From Micromussa lordhowensis (Eukaryota; Cnidaria; Anthozoa; Scleractinia; Lobophylliidae), in assembly GCA_964020085.1 (NCBI GenBank), contig OZ026602.1, forward strand, positions 26,590,768-26,654,767: a stretch of 64,000 nt of DNA, in the 5' to 3' direction. Made by a program: the position numbers and the translations under genes. Below the pieces are notes generated by a model. The model was not told where the DNA came from. It saw nothing but the letters and a program-made list of their open reading frames with translations, and searched no databases. Below are positions 9,858 through 22,631 of the stretch, in pieces. Numbering within the stretch: position 1 is the first letter of the stretch; each line of letters begins with the position of its first letter.

Positions 9858-12800
9858 ATGACCAGCAGATTACGAGGCCGACTGCCTCCCCTCCTGAGGG
9901 AAGCACTGGCGGAGTTTATGGCCACATTCATCCTAGTGGTTTGTACTGACTTTCACTTTATTTTTGTTCTGGTATATGGTTCCACTTTCAGGCAGTTAAC
10001 GATTTCTTAAATTTCCTGCGTCATTTTTATTAGGGGTTCAAGCAAACCACAACGGCAACGGTAACTAGAACGTCACCAAACAAAAGGTTTAATGAGCAGA
10101 ACAATAGCTGTGTACGTGCGTTATAAATCTTTGTACATTTCCTAGCCTTCCTCTGCAACACAACAACGTGAAATGACCAAGTTGTACGTTTTCTGGACTT
10201 TGCGCATTTCTTCTTAGAATTAATGGCATGCATTACATATCCAGCTCGAGCAAGTTTTTAAACAAATCGCCGCACTGGACAGACCTACCCATTCCTTTTT
10301 TTACTAGGCGTCGTCTTTGGCATCGCCTTTTCAGCAGGGATCCATACCGGCAAAGGCAATTTCGCTGAACAAAGGGTTTGATGAGCAGGGCAGTGGCTGC
10401 GTACGCGTGCGTTATAAATCTTGCTACATTTCCTTGTCATTCTTTACAAAACAACAACGTGAAATGACCAAATTCTACGTAGTATGGAGAACGTTAGATA
10501 CGAGGGCCAATTTTTTCAAATTTAGGTTGCTTAGAACGTAACGCTGCCTATCATATTTAGTTTTTCAGATGGCTTTGATAGTGATAGACAAATGAAATAA
10601 CTCTAGATTATCGCGAGTCTCGTCATTAAATATAAATTAAAATAAATTCATTTTTTAATGGACGCCCTTGGCCTCGCCTTCTTGGTTGCCGCTTAGACCC
10701 AGTCCACGCTCCGCCGGGGAAAATTCGAAAACGCAACAATCGGATTTGTGTTTGAGGAAAACTCGGGCATGATTATCGTGACATGGTTGTTTTTGAAAAG
10801 CTCCGTTTACGCGACGGATTGGTTTGGACGGAAGGCCCAATCTTAGAAATAAAGCTGTATTTTCAAATTTCCACGGCGAAGTTTGGACGGGGCCTTAAAT
10901 TCGCTTGTGCCATTCAGTTTTGCTAAACTTGCCGCGTTTTGTGTTAATTTTCCCGCGAAAAAGGCTTAAGTTATTAGCTAGCTCTTATTGACCGTGCAGG
11001 AGGTATGTATGGGAGAATCTTGAGAATCTTGACCGACGTCGTGAGTATAGACCGAACGCAGTTAGGTCTGCACACACGACCGAGGTCAAGATTCTCCCAT
11101 ACAGACCGACTAAGCTCGGTTAATTAGCGCAAACAAGAACAATTTAATTCACTTGATGTAACTGTTTTGTACTAACTGACATTTTGCTTGCGAATGGCGA
11201 TGAGCTGAATTTAATTCTGGTCCTCTCTACTTATTTTTTTCCCATCAGGCTTTTTGGTACTGCCATAAATAAATGTTGTTAGATGAAAATAGTGTAGCGG
11301 TGTAGATGCCGGTCTAGATGGGAATATTATTAACCGTTTATTCCGTGTTTTCGTCTGTTCCAGACATTTGGCGTAGCCTCCATAGCCCAGATGGTTCTCA
11401 GCCGAGGTAAAAATGGAACCTTCTTTTCGGTAAATTTCAGCTGGGGAATCGGGGTTACACTTGGCTGTTATTGGGCTGGGGGTATATCAGGTGAGATTCT
11501 GGATTGTTTTATTTCAACGTGCGCTAAGCACGCTTTCGTTTAGCGTGCGACCAAATATTGGATAAATATTGATGACATTTTCACGTATAGTACTCTGTCC
11601 TTTTAAAAAGGCGCGCATATGAATCCAGCTGTAACCCTTGCCTTTGCCGTGGTTCGACGATTGGACTGGATTAAAGTTCCCGCATATTGGCTTGCGCAGC
11701 TGTTAGGAGCGTTCATGGCATCGGCGATTGTCTATGGCATTTACTATGGTAGGTTTGAAATGTGGGCGAGCTTACTAGCCTAAAATTAAAGTTAAACATC
11801 ATTTAATTGCCGTAAAATCTCAAATTCCCCACCCCCCTCCCTTAACAAACACTCTATTACTCCCTCGTTTGGCGACGTCCCCTGTCGACAACTCATCTCC
11901 ATCTTCCCTCCTCTTTGCTAAGATTGTAAGAAAAGGCAGATTGTAAACAAGAAACAATTGTTTTGAAGTAACTATATGACTAGAATTTGATGGCCCTGTA
12001 AACGGCATAACATGGTCCCTAAATTCTCGCTTCCGATTATTCATTTTTTTTCAGTGTAGGCAACTGGGAAATTTTTATTTGCGGTAACAAATTTTGTTTG
12101 AAAACAACTGATACAAAATTTGGTGTGTGTGCGCCAACAGAAAGTCATTAAAGAAAACAATGTTTCCTTTTTTGAGGTGGATGGGTCGGAGGTGAGGAGG
12201 AGATGCCACCATCTCCTGCGCCTTTTTGTATGTGTCTAGGCGGATTACAGATTTGACCTAATCTTTCCTCTTTTTTATTTTACAAAAGCTGTTAAGTATT
12301 TTTTGTTATATTCCATTGTAATAACTTAAACCATTGTCATAAGTTAATGCTAGACATAACGGGCACTAAGAAGGAAAATTATGTCTTTTATCTTCGCCAG
12401 ACGCTCTAAACGCGTTTGATGGTGGAGTCCGACAGATAACTGGCGTGAACGCTACCGCGGGGATCTGGGCAACTTATCCTCAGTCCTTCTTGTCCACTGG
12501 AAATGGATTCGCTGATCAAGTAATTATTGTTTCAAGATCTTTATATATTCAGTGGAGTGTATTATTATTATTATCTTCAACTGGCTGCTTAGCAGTGTGT
12601 TGGTACTGTGTAAGGAGAATTCAGATTTTCATGGGCATTCGTTTTGTTTCCAGCTGTTCGGCACGGCTCTCCTTGTCAGCTGTATCTTCGCCATCATAGA
12701 TAAGAACAACAATTCGCCCGACCAGGGGGTGGCACCGGTCATGATTGGTCTCGTTGTATTCATCATTGGCGCCACTTTTGGGTTTAACTGCGGTTACGCC

Positions 12801-13598
12801 ATCAACCCAGCTAGGGATCTGGGACCAAGAATTTTTACCGCTATGGCTGGTTGGGGCTCTGGAGTGTTTACGTAAGATTTTTTTTGTTTATTTGTTTGTT
12901 TGTTTGATTGTTTTGTTTATTTTTATATTTTATAATTTTTGATGGTTGCTTCATCTTTTCTAGTCTTAACAAATCTCAGCTACGGAATGAATATTTCGAT
13001 TAATAGTCTTTGTTTCTTAAAAAAATGATTTCTAAAAGGAAGAATCCTCGAGTATAGAAAAATTGTCATGACACATTACGCCATGTTGCGTTGCTAAGCA
13101 ACCGCGGTGATAGAACTGACTGCGGGCTCAGAAAGTATTTGCGTGTGTTTATTGTCTGAGCTATTAGTCAATGATCACTGAACAAAACGGACTTAGCTTC
13201 GCAGATTTGTACCAATCGCGGAAATATGCTTTGGTATAAGGTCGCTCATTTTAACTATTTCACGAAAACGTGTTTTCACCAATTTCCTCTGAGTAGGATA
13301 TTTTCGCTCTCGAAGAACCTGAAGCCTGAGAGAGCTATATGTCATGTTGACAAATCAAATTAAGTTTAACAAGTGCAAACCTCACCAAATATATCGACGT
13401 TTTTCATCTTTTGATCCTGTTGTGTTTAGGGCTTACCATAGCTGGGCCTGGGTACCAATCATAGCTTGTTTGCTTGGAGGAGTACTGGGCGCCATTGTTT
13501 ATATCTTTACCATCGAGTTCCATCATAACGCATCAGAGGACGTCGATAATCGTTATCGTCCCGTCAGTGGCACAGACGCCGCGGAAGATCAACTATGA
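9858..13598 (+). CDS. aquaglyceroporin A (AQP3/9-like), six coding exons
   Basis: This gene encodes a membrane channel for water and small polyols such as glycerol. Coding exons are 9858-9938, 11364-11490, 11611-11748, 12401-12519, 12654-12871 and 13430-13598, all with GT..AG introns in consistent phase, giving 283 residues. The first NPA box (HMNPAVT, residues 74-76) and the second (NPARDLGPR, 206-208) are intact; Asp after NPAR is the aquaglyceroporin mark. The loop-C signature TAGIWATYP is present, with an Asn-Ala-Thr sequon just before it. The inferred selectivity filter is W54/G194/Y203/R209, with a GlpF-type Trp. A CAG acceptor at 9838 suggests a non-coding leader exon. The 3' UTR resembles that of gene B and is interrupted by a TTAA element. 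The family is clear; the exact substrate is inferred. Confidence 0.93.
10034..10210. repeat. dispersed repeat, copy 1 (aquaporin A intron 1)
   Basis: It shares ATGAGCAGAACAATAGCTGT, GTGCGTTATAAATCTT and CAACAACGTGAAATGAC with copies near 10365, 14600 and 23733-24707. Confidence 0.6.
10310..10700. repeat. dispersed repeat, copy 2 (aquaporin A intron 1)
   Basis: It has the same internal blocks as copy 1 (TGATGAGCAGGGCAGTGGCT, CAACAACGTGAAATGACC) and continues through a TTTGATAGTGATAGACAAA block that is also seen near 24605. Confidence 0.55.
10696..10894. mobile_element. MITE, second copy of the 3124-3664 family
   Basis: Inverted ends GACCCAGTCCACGCTCCGCC and the complement of GGCGAAGTTTGGACGGGGCC are imperfect but clear. 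The interior carries TTTGAAAAGCTCCGTTTACGCG like the 3 kb copy. Confidence 0.5.
10998..11106. repeat. foldback repeat
   Basis: GTATGGGAGAATCTTGA on the left pairs with the complementary TCAAGATTCTCCCATAC on the right across about 60 bases, inside aquaporin A intron 1. Confidence 0.55.
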
Positions 13599-13741
13599 AC
13601 TTTAAAAACAGGATCAGTTTGTAGACTCTCCTTAGTTATGCTGGGAAAATCGCCAGCCTAGTGATCAATAGGCCGTATTCGTATTCTCGGTATTAGACTA
13701 GAACTATCTTGTAACTGCCGCAATGATCTTAGGGAACTTAA

Positions 13742-14370
13742 GGACGTTCGCGCCCAAAAACTTCCCACACACGGATTTTTTTAAAACTTTGACTGACGGT
13801 AGAAAATGATAAGATTAGATAAAAAACGTAAAAAAAATCGGGGGTCACCGAACTCGTTTTCAAGATAAAGCGTAGCTCAGACCATAGCATTTCTACGATT
13901 CTCAGTCATTCGAGGCGATTCTGGCCGGATTCATTACTATCGGCATATATTTAAGTTGAAGAATCATCTCTAAGCTATGAGTGTTTAACACGGCTTATAT
14001 AGGCCTAATTGATAGATCTTTGCTACATATGTCATTAAATCTGCTAGAATTAGCCTTAAAAAAGACAACTTCTAAGTCACGCACACCTGTCTCCATGTAC
14101 CAATTCGACCCTTTTTTAATAGTATATGACAAATAATTACAACTTCCCACACACAGATTTTTTTGGTTTTTTAGTATAATGTAGAGAGTTAAAAAAGGAA
14201 GTGATCTGCCGAAAAAAAAGTGGGGGTCACCGAGCTTCCAACAAAAATATTCGCACACCAAGTTAACGCAAAGGTCATCAGCTCTATATTTTGTTAAGTT
14301 TTCGACTCGGTGCGCGCGCTTGAAAATGACGTGGCACGCGCGTGACCAATGAATAGCGTGCGCACTAGAG

Positions 14371-14399
<29 letters not shown>
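13742..14399. mobile_element. TTAA-flanked TIR element in the 3' UTR of aquaporin A
   Basis: GGACGTTCGCGCCCA and TGGGCGCGAACGTCC are inverted ends, each bordered by TTAA (13738-13741 and 14400-14403). TTAA duplications are typical of piggyBac-type insertion. No transposase remains. It begins about 140 bases after the aquaporin A stop codon. Confidence 0.65.
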
Positions 14400-14403
<4 letters not shown>

Positions 14404-14740
14404 GCAACGACGACGACGACGTCAAGAAAAAAAAATGAAGTTATATTTTACAATTGAAAGTCGCGATTGTCTTGATCTGTTCGGTATGCCAATGGCTCAA
14501 AAACGTGCTTAAGCTACATATGCAACGACGTCTTCAATTCCAAACGGAAATACGAAAAATTAGCCGTCGTCGTCCACGTTCCGTAGACGACGGAGAACTT
14601 GGTCAATTTACGTTGTTGTTTTGCAGAGGACGGCAAAGAAATGTACAAAGATTTACAATGCACGTGCACAGCTATTGTTTTGTCATTTTGTGCACAGCTA
14701 TTTGGTGACGTTCTCGTTGCCGTCGCCGTCGTGGGTCCGG
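14404..14740. repeat. dispersed repeat, copy 3
   Basis: It holds ACGACGACGACG at one end, GTACAAAGATTTACAATGCA in the middle and CGTTGCCGTCGCCGTCG at the other end. It reads in the opposite orientation to copies 1 and 2. Confidence 0.5.
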
Positions 14741-16243
14741 CTTAAACTCCCTATTGAGCCTCATGAGCGTCCATGGCAAGCTTGTTCCAGTCCAATACTG
14801 AGGATATGAATATGGTCTATTCTTAAACAACCATGACCTGGACACGAGTTCCTTCTGTTGTGTGGAGAAATTAGAATCTGAACGCTGTTTATCAGTAAAC
14901 GGTATGTGATGTCTCACAAGATTTTATCAACTTAATAAATGTAGATGTAGATGTAGAATGGTAGCTACTATGAAAATTAAACCTTACAGCGACTTGAATG
15001 AACGCCCTTTTTTGGCCTTAATTCCATCGAACATAATTCAGTACAATGAGGTTAATCCACGAGAATTCATTATTGCGGTCTGCTAGGAGGGAGATATCCA
15101 AGTCTAAGCAAGACCATACATACTGATTTTGTTGCGTAACCTAGTAGTTGAGTAGTCTCCGACCGGAAAAGATGAAGAGTGACAGAGTTGCCCCAATTCC
15201 GATCCCAAGGTTATCCTTCTCGAGTTATTTTTAAATCACTGCTGGTTCCGGAAATCTCATTGGTTTAGATATAGCAAATCAAGGCGGATTTTGCTTCCGT
15301 GGACAGTCCAATCGGCATTTTGATCCTCCACGAAAACATCCACGCAACGCGCGTGATAACATTATCCGCGGGAAATAATGATTATGACCTTTGTTACAAG
15401 TCGTACAGATCTCGATTCTTGACATAGTGCCCAGAACTGACAAGGTCGAAAATAATATAGGCACGCACGTGCGTGCATAGTACTATGCATCTTTTATTTT
15501 GGCGGAACTTGAAAAAATTCTTCCTTAATTGCACTTTAAGAGTACAACCTATGCAGGGAGTGTATAAATGCTTATATGTCAATTGTTTCCAGTGTCTTGC
15601 AGGCTGAACCAGACTAACCGCTAGCCGTGAATAGATATTCTTTGGAGAATCTAAAAGACAAACAGCTGACAAGCAACTATCTATATTCCAAGGGAATTCC
15701 ATTCTTTAATGGGACCGACGAACATGCTTTTTTTAATTCTATACTAGTTCAACCGAATGTATCGCTTATTGAATTAACATTCTCTTTTAGACTGAGGAAT
15801 TATTTAGGTGTTACAAACTTTAGCGTTCTCAACTTATGGGCAACAACACGCATATGGATAGTACAAATATTCACTTGGAGAACGCTTATTGATATAGGCA
15901 AGTCATTATTTTTCATGAACACGATCTTCATGTCGTTAACCTATTTATTATTATTATGCAGCGTTGTAGATAGTAGCCTTATTATTTCCGTTAAGTGCAA
16001 CTTGATAACTTCGCACTTTCCGTTCCGAACCCGTTGTATACCAATTCGTCTATGAATGAAGCCCTTCATTAATGAAAGTAAGGTGCAACTATTGATTGAG
16101 AAGCAGATAATCTTGGTCACCAGCCTCCAAGGAAACCAGATTGTAACGGCCACTATCAGAAGTTTATTCTTTGTTACCTTATTATATTCAGTGCCTTCAA
16201 GTCCTAACCCCAACTGCTGCCTGAGAGGTACTCAGTACGGAAA
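14741..16243. other. intergenic, no supported gene
   Basis: An AATAAA at about 14934 could serve aquaporin A after the TTAA insertion. The rest shows only short frames without splice support. A 142-codon + strand frame near 15630 has no start or domain I recognise. Confidence 0.45.
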
Positions 16244-16249
16244 TTTATT
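16244..16249 (-). terminator. polyadenylation signal of the DUF229 gene
   Basis: AATAAA on the minus strand lies about 28 bases after the stop codon at 16277. It is the only close candidate. Confidence 0.5.
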
Positions 16250-16276
16250 GCACCCTTCAAGCAATCTATAGTATAT

Positions 16277-19200
16277 CTATCTTGCAGGTTTGGGGGAGCA
16301 GTAACAATACTTCCGTAAAAGTGGAAATGTCTTCGCGATACAGTACGGTTGGTCTTTATAAGCGTCAATACGACTGACGCCTGCAAGTAAAGGAATTCCC
16401 CTCTTCATTTTCACAGAAGCTTCGTAAAATCCTTCATTTGGTGATGTCACAAATTGCAGCTGATACAATGTGTCTTTGACAAGTGTATTGGCCGATTTCT
16501 CACCAAATATCAACCCACATGAGTCGCAGTCGCTATCACGTCTAGATTTTGCAAAATACTGTAGTTTTTCACTTGGCATGTCATGAAATGCGCTATTGAT
16601 TTTCTTTAAAATTAGTTTGTGACAGAGCTTTTCAAGGTGAGAGTTTGTGAACATTAAACTGTTCATGAAGTTGACCACAAACTCCGCCAATTTTTTGATC
16701 AAGGGTTCGTCTATCGAAATCTCTTCCAAGTTAAGACAAGGACACCAGTGTTCCTCAACGCCCGCGTTTTTGCATGTACGGCTGTCCTTGTCAATTTTGT
16801 TAAACAGGCTTTCTCCAGTTGTAATTTCGCTTGCAGGGTAACTTGGGTAAGACAGGATATGACGAAGGGTGGCATACACATCAAAGGGCGTGGTCAATAC
16901 TTTGGAGTTATGAACAAGATTACCGTGTAGGTCTGGGTACTTCTCAATAAACCATTTAGGAAGTGTAACTGACATGAACGGAAGACGTTCCTCCAATTTA
17001 CCTTGAATTGTTTTCCTTAAGTCCGAAAACCGGGCTCCATGGTCACCAAATATGATTAATAGAGTGTTTGCCAGAAAGTTCTCTTTTTCTAGTGTTTGTA
17101 AAATGCCTTTGAAGTCATCGTCGACGTAACCAATTGTGTTCTGGTCATCATGAGAGATATCTGCGTGCGTTGTTAACGAAAATTTTGGTTTGTTTTTGTA
17201 CGCACGAAAGAAACTTAACAAATATTCCAGTGAGATGTTATGAGCAGCTCTGCCACTGATACAATAATCTTCGAGAAGCTTATCTGCCTCCAACCAAAAC
17301 GGCCTCGCGTAGTGGTCTGTTGGTGGTTCTTTAAAGCCTTTTAAACGGTAATTAAACGCTGCAAGCGTCGGAGAGTCTTCTGAGAATAAGGTGGCATATC
17401 CTTTCTGTTTGAAATCTTTAAAAATCCACCTCCATTTATCTACTGTGTCAGATAAAAACTCGCTCCGTCTGGCTTCAGGCTGATTTTTTTCAGCTATCCC
17501 AGTGAGCATTGCAGTCAGTTGAGCTGTTGTACCATCGCCGACAATCGTTTTGCCTGGGAATAAAATTTTGATGTTTTAGTTGTCTTAGATCGTTTTACGG
17601 TTACAGTTTATGATTATTTTTCTATACTGTGTCCGGGCGCTCAATTCTTGCTCCTTGTCAAAGACTTCTGAGATTTAGTCCTCCCTCGGCGCTGCGTTAT
17701 ATGATCCCGCTTCAAACACGCTCTGCTGAATCGTCTGTTTTTCCCACCGTATAAATAGTGATCGACTACGGAACTGGACTAGACAGGACAGTAAATGTAC
17801 AGACACGAATTGTGGCTCAGGCACAAAAAGTGGAAAAGTCTAGTTGTTCCTGGAGACTGGAGATCCCTTTGTCAGAAAACTGGTCACCCCAAAATAAACT
17901 TCCGCCTCCTGATAAGAAGTTTAAAACGAAAAAGAGTGCGATTAACCTGTATCAACTGGGCATATTTCTCTGCACTCTTAGCTAGTAGAAATTTAGCTTT
18001 CAAAAATAACTCATTTCGATGAATAGAGATTTTCTAGGAACATTCACCCTTTGAGTTAAATAATTGTCCACTGTAAGTGATTCTGTAACACACAAACAAG
18101 CAAAAAGACCTAACAGAACATATCTAGTAATATGATGAATCTAACCTTCTAGTATGACTGAATTGAGCTTCTTGGTCAAATATTTCAGAGTGTTTGGCAT
18201 CTTTCTTTTGAAATTAGCCGCCGAGGTGGAGTCGAACATGATGAGAGCAATATCAAGTGGAATCCCGCCAGGCTTCACCAGTCTAGCGACCACTTCCTCT
18301 TTTGTAGACACCTGCATATGTACTTCACTCTTGACGTCACTGGAAGTGGTGACCACATCAACTCGGACAAAGTCCGCCTTAATTGTCACTTTGCCATCAA
18401 ATATTCCTGTGAAGCGAATTCAAACAATTAAGGCTTTACGCTTGTATTGTTTGCGATTCAAATTCTCTCCCTATATATTCTTACCTGTGCTACATACCTT
18501 CCTACCTGCATGCCTGCTTACCTTGCCGACCTACCTATCTATACCCCTCCCTACCTACTTACCTGTCTCTCTGCCTACCCCTACCTTTTTATTGCCTGCA
18601 TGTACCTACCAACCTACATGTACATACCAACCTTATCTCCCTATCTTTCTACCACCCTTCCTGATTGCCCACCTATCTGCCAACCTACTTAGCTACCCTA
18701 TCTACCTATCTGCTTCTGCCTGCCTACCCTCCTACCTATACCATTTACTTACCAGTAGCCCCAAAAAGTGTCCTTTGAGATGCGTTCCACGCACCCTAAA
18801 GACAAGAGTGAAAAAGAAGATGTCCAAAATGTTTCCCTTCATCTTGTATTTACTATCCAGGGAAGTTACAAAATAATAAAAACACGTTGCAAAATTTTTA
18901 TTACATTTAAACAGAAAAATATGCTGAGGATGGGACAAGTTGTGATAGGTTTTAAAAACGACGTCCTCAGCACAAAAAGGCTCACGTCTCTTTATCACGG
19001 GTTTGTAAATAACTCATCGTCAAACATGTTTTAATCCATCAACCATCTATCCATCAACCATCCATCCATGAGCCATCCACCATTACTGCCGGAGATCATA
19101 TCGAACGTATCATATTTAATATATTGATGTAATATTGTATATTTATATTTCAAAATAACTTGTAATTAAGTTGTAATTATTATAGTTCACGGCTTTTGGG

Positions 19201-21305
19201 AAGAACAAAACTGCAATGTATTGTAATTTTTTTGATCAACGTTACCGTAGTAAGATAAAGTTTTCTATCTATTCATCCATCCATCCATCCATCCATCCAT
19301 CCATCCATCCATCCATCCATCTATCTATTAGTTCAAATTCTCAAAACAGTTTATTTTGGAGCCATTTTCAACCCTTATTTGCATTTGGACAAACCATATT
19401 AATAAGCCCCGACGATGAACACCAAACAAATACTGAGAGGAAGAAACTTGTCCCTACGTCTTACATGTACTGACCCAGGGTGTCTGGCTTAGGTTCTAAC
19501 ATCCAAAAACAGATTTGTGCGTTTCTTTGAAGAATCCACACTCCGAGTGAATTTCCTGTGGATTCAGTAAATGAAATCTAAATACGAATATCTAGGAGTG
19601 AAAATTAAAGACCACCCATTGTAAACACTATCAATACGATACGTTTTCAAGGCTGTTGTACCTTTCTTGATAGAAAACGCAGAAATGGTCAATTATCAAA
19701 GGCCAATGAAGCTTTAGTGTGAAGTGTCGTGTGTTTCTTGGAGCACTCACTGTCTGGATTGCTGTATATCTTGTGAAATCGTCAGCAGTATAGTGTTCAT
19801 CGATCATTTCTGGCATAATACTTCGCTTTCACGTGCTAGGATATTTTTGTAAACTTTGTACCACCACCTAAAGCTTAAACTAGTCCTGTGGCATGTTGTG
19901 ATTCCCGCAGACGCTATGGTATTTTGAGGATTTCTGATGAATGGATCGAGATATTTTTCGAAGAAAAGTAAATACGAGCAAATGTACTCTAAATTATCTG
20001 CTATTTGGAATCTGATTCGCAGTCAGTGTTGTCATCCATTTTTGTTTGTCCCATTCATTTCTTTTGGGCATAAAGTATCTGTGTGACCTTAGATCAAGAA
20101 TCCAATCAAAGAAACGCACTTTTAGTTTATGAATAAGGCTTCCCTTCGTACACTGACACACGTGGTTACGATCAGCCGTTGATTTGCATTATAGTTGCAG
20201 GAACATCGATATGTATTTTTAACTATGGCGATACATTGAGCTTTTACATAAACAATTTACAATTGCTGCTAGAATATAGGTCCAATCTTTAACCGCAGTC
20301 GACAAATTGAATGACATTTTCGCACCCACCTGATAAATTTTGCGCACTAACTTTCTTAATAATATTTTGACTTGACGAGCACGAAATTCTCTCCCTCGTC
20401 ATTTTTTTTTTTTTTTTTGCTTTTTTTTCGTATCTATCTGTTTTGGTCTGCAAACTCTTCAGCGCCTGTTGCATTTTAATACGTGATCCCTTGTACTCGC
20501 GATTCTTTCAAGTTCTTTTTATTTTCCTTTTCTATTCAATACCAATTGCTCTAGCCGCAAATATTAAATTATTTATACGCCGTAGCACTCAGCCGCAAAA
20601 TCACCATTCCGTGGACTTTTCAACGAGGGTGCGCCAGCTGAATGTGATAAATCTAAGATCAACTGGATTCGGAAAGGGAATTGAGACGAATATACATTTG
20701 TCACGTTTTCGCTCGCTAGACTTTTCACTGAACCGTCTCCAGGCAGGAAGGAAATCGCCGGTTCATTTCACTCTCGCATCTACCCACAGCTTATAACATC
20801 ATCAGACAAAACTGAACAAAACAGAACTGTATAGAATACTCACAGACGTTGTTTTCATTAGCAGTGTCGGTTGCATGGTCGGCATCGCCAAGTTCCACAA
20901 GTTGCCTGGAGCAGAAAGCTCAACCGCGAAATCATCTCCACGTGGTCTTTCAATTGTTCGGTACTGCACAGCATTAATTCCTGTTCCTTTCACTTCCAGC
21001 ACATTGTTTTTATACATCGAATATCTCTCTCCTGAGCACTGTAGCTTCCCAAGATCTCTCATGTATTCCAGTATGCTGGGGTGAAACGGATCCAAAATGG
21101 GTAGGCGACAAGCCGAGCTGTAGTTTCCTATTCGCCTGACATATTTTACACGCAGGGTCCGATTAAACTGCGAAATCGATTTCGAAAGAAATCCATACAC
21201 CGAGAAATACAAAACTATGACTATTCCGCACCAGACTATGAGCATGATAAAAGCGATGTGGAGGCGACGGAACTGAAACCGGCGAAAAAGCCAATATCCA
21301 AACAT
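16277..21305 (-). CDS. DUF229 (sulfatase-like) type II membrane protein, four exons
   Basis: Exons are 21305-20844, 18795-18753, 18406-18146 and 17553-16277. Phases agree and give 680 residues. A basic N terminus (RRFQFRRL) precedes one hydrophobic segment at about residues 15-40, so a single-pass protein with a lumenal or extracellular body is likely. The body matches the DUF229 family I know, which shares the alkaline-phosphatase/sulfatase fold. Landmarks are CRLPILDPFHPSI, FDSTSAANF at 226-230 (nucleophile-like Ser/Thr), IVGDGTTAQLTAMLTG, RWRWIFKDFKQKGY-type sequence, TDHYARPFW and FGDHGARFSD at 425-428. Enzymatic activity is not shown for most members. Exon 2 is a 43-nt microexon needed to restore frame. 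A decayed duplicate lies upstream at 22632-27304. Introns 1 and 2 hold microsatellites. Confidence 0.9.
18480..18750. repeat. degenerate (CCTA)n-type microsatellite
   Basis: The CCTACC unit recurs with variation over about 270 bases and fills most of intron 2 of the DUF229 gene. Confidence 0.7.
19036..19095. repeat. degenerate CATC microsatellite
   Basis: Repeats of CCATC/CAACC lie in intron 1 of the DUF229 gene. Confidence 0.55.
19271..19328. repeat. (CATC)n microsatellite
   Basis: A nearly pure tetranucleotide run of about 58 bases lies in intron 1 of the DUF229 gene. Confidence 0.85.
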
Positions 21306-22631
21306 TCTCCTAGCACGACTGCGATAAATCAAGGGCTGGTACCAGTGCCAATGTTTATTAAACTACAATAGACCACGGGGCTTTTAAATGCCAAATTTCC
21401 CGTTATAAAACACAACAAGATGAATCACAGTAAACCCCACATATGGCGCTTTTAAGAGCCAAGCGAGCCAGACGAGCAAATAGAGGCGCGGTTGTTATTC
21501 CGATGGTCTATTCCAGGCTCTCGGAAACCAACACGAAGAACAAGGTTAGTGGGAAAAACGTCGAGTGGAAAATCAAAAAGGTGACAAGTTCAAGCGGGTG
21601 GCTAGAACCCTGAGTAAGCTCTTAGTAATTGGAACCCTACGCAAGACTGTTTTGATTCCGCTGTTCTCCTTCGAGGTCGTGGTTGATCAAAACCTGGGTA
21701 CGCTAATTCAGCAATTAATGTTAATCGAGATTTTATTTCGCTTGTATAAGCTCTTCTTCCGCTATTTTTTTTTTCGGAAAAGTGAAATAAGAGCAAAGCA
21801 TATAACCAAACGTCTCACTGAAAAGTTCCAAACCTGAAATTTAAATCATAGTAGCTAGCTTGGTGTTTAGCCCACGGGTGTATAAATGGATGTACATTCC
21901 AGGTGTATAACTGGTGAATAGCTCAGAAATAAAGACCAGGTGTACCTATAACTAAATCACAAAAACAACTTGTGGTTATGGACTAGCACTCCAGTCATCC
22001 CATCCAGTGGCACTAGCAATTACATAGCCATTTCGTAGTGAAGTTTATAATCAACCGCATGTGGTTTCAGGCCACAACGCTCGTCCTATTCATGTATGCT
22101 ACTCAATAATGATAATCTGCAGTTAATGGATCCATTCGCAGGATTTTATCTTTATATTTTCTTCTGACTTCTACCCTACACATAAGAATCTCGACCCTAA
22201 AATTTCGACCGGGACCCTTTTTTTTAAGAAACAAAAACGTACCCAAACTCAGTAACCTTCGGTGCTGAGTCGAGTTTCCTCCTGAAAGTCAATCTTAATA
22301 TTTGAAAAGTAGAACTTTTTGTTACAGATTAAAATCAAATTTTTCAGTCATACTAAAATAGCTATTTAACTGTGTATTGAAAGGAAGGCGTCATTATTGA
22401 CTGTAAACCCTCGAGTTAATAACAATAATAAAATTGGCTAAAACAGTTTGCTAATAATTTCTCGAAAAGATGGCAGGGAGCGATAGAAGAAGAATGACGA
22501 AACATCCGATTGAGAACTGGCTGTAAATCCTGGAACTACAGACCAAGAGACCTAACGAGCTATATCCCAGGGGTCGTGATCCTTATAAAACCTGGCACCT
22601 TAACCTACAATTGTCATGACCTGAGGTCAGG
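21306..22631. other. 5' flank of the DUF229 gene, no supported gene
   Basis: No splice-supported exon is seen. It likely includes the promoter of the DUF229 gene, but I can place no element with confidence. Confidence 0.4.

Noticed and set aside
13995..14384. 129-codon minus-strand frame
   Set aside because: It lies inside the TTAA element and has no similarity to a transposase.
15627..16055. 142-codon + strand frame
   Set aside because: The sequence is AT-rich and hydrophobic by composition, without a recognised domain or a proper ATG start.
18154..18876. 240-codon + strand frame
   Set aside because: It is antisense to DUF229 exons 2 and 3 and runs through the CCTA microsatellite, giving a low-complexity peptide.
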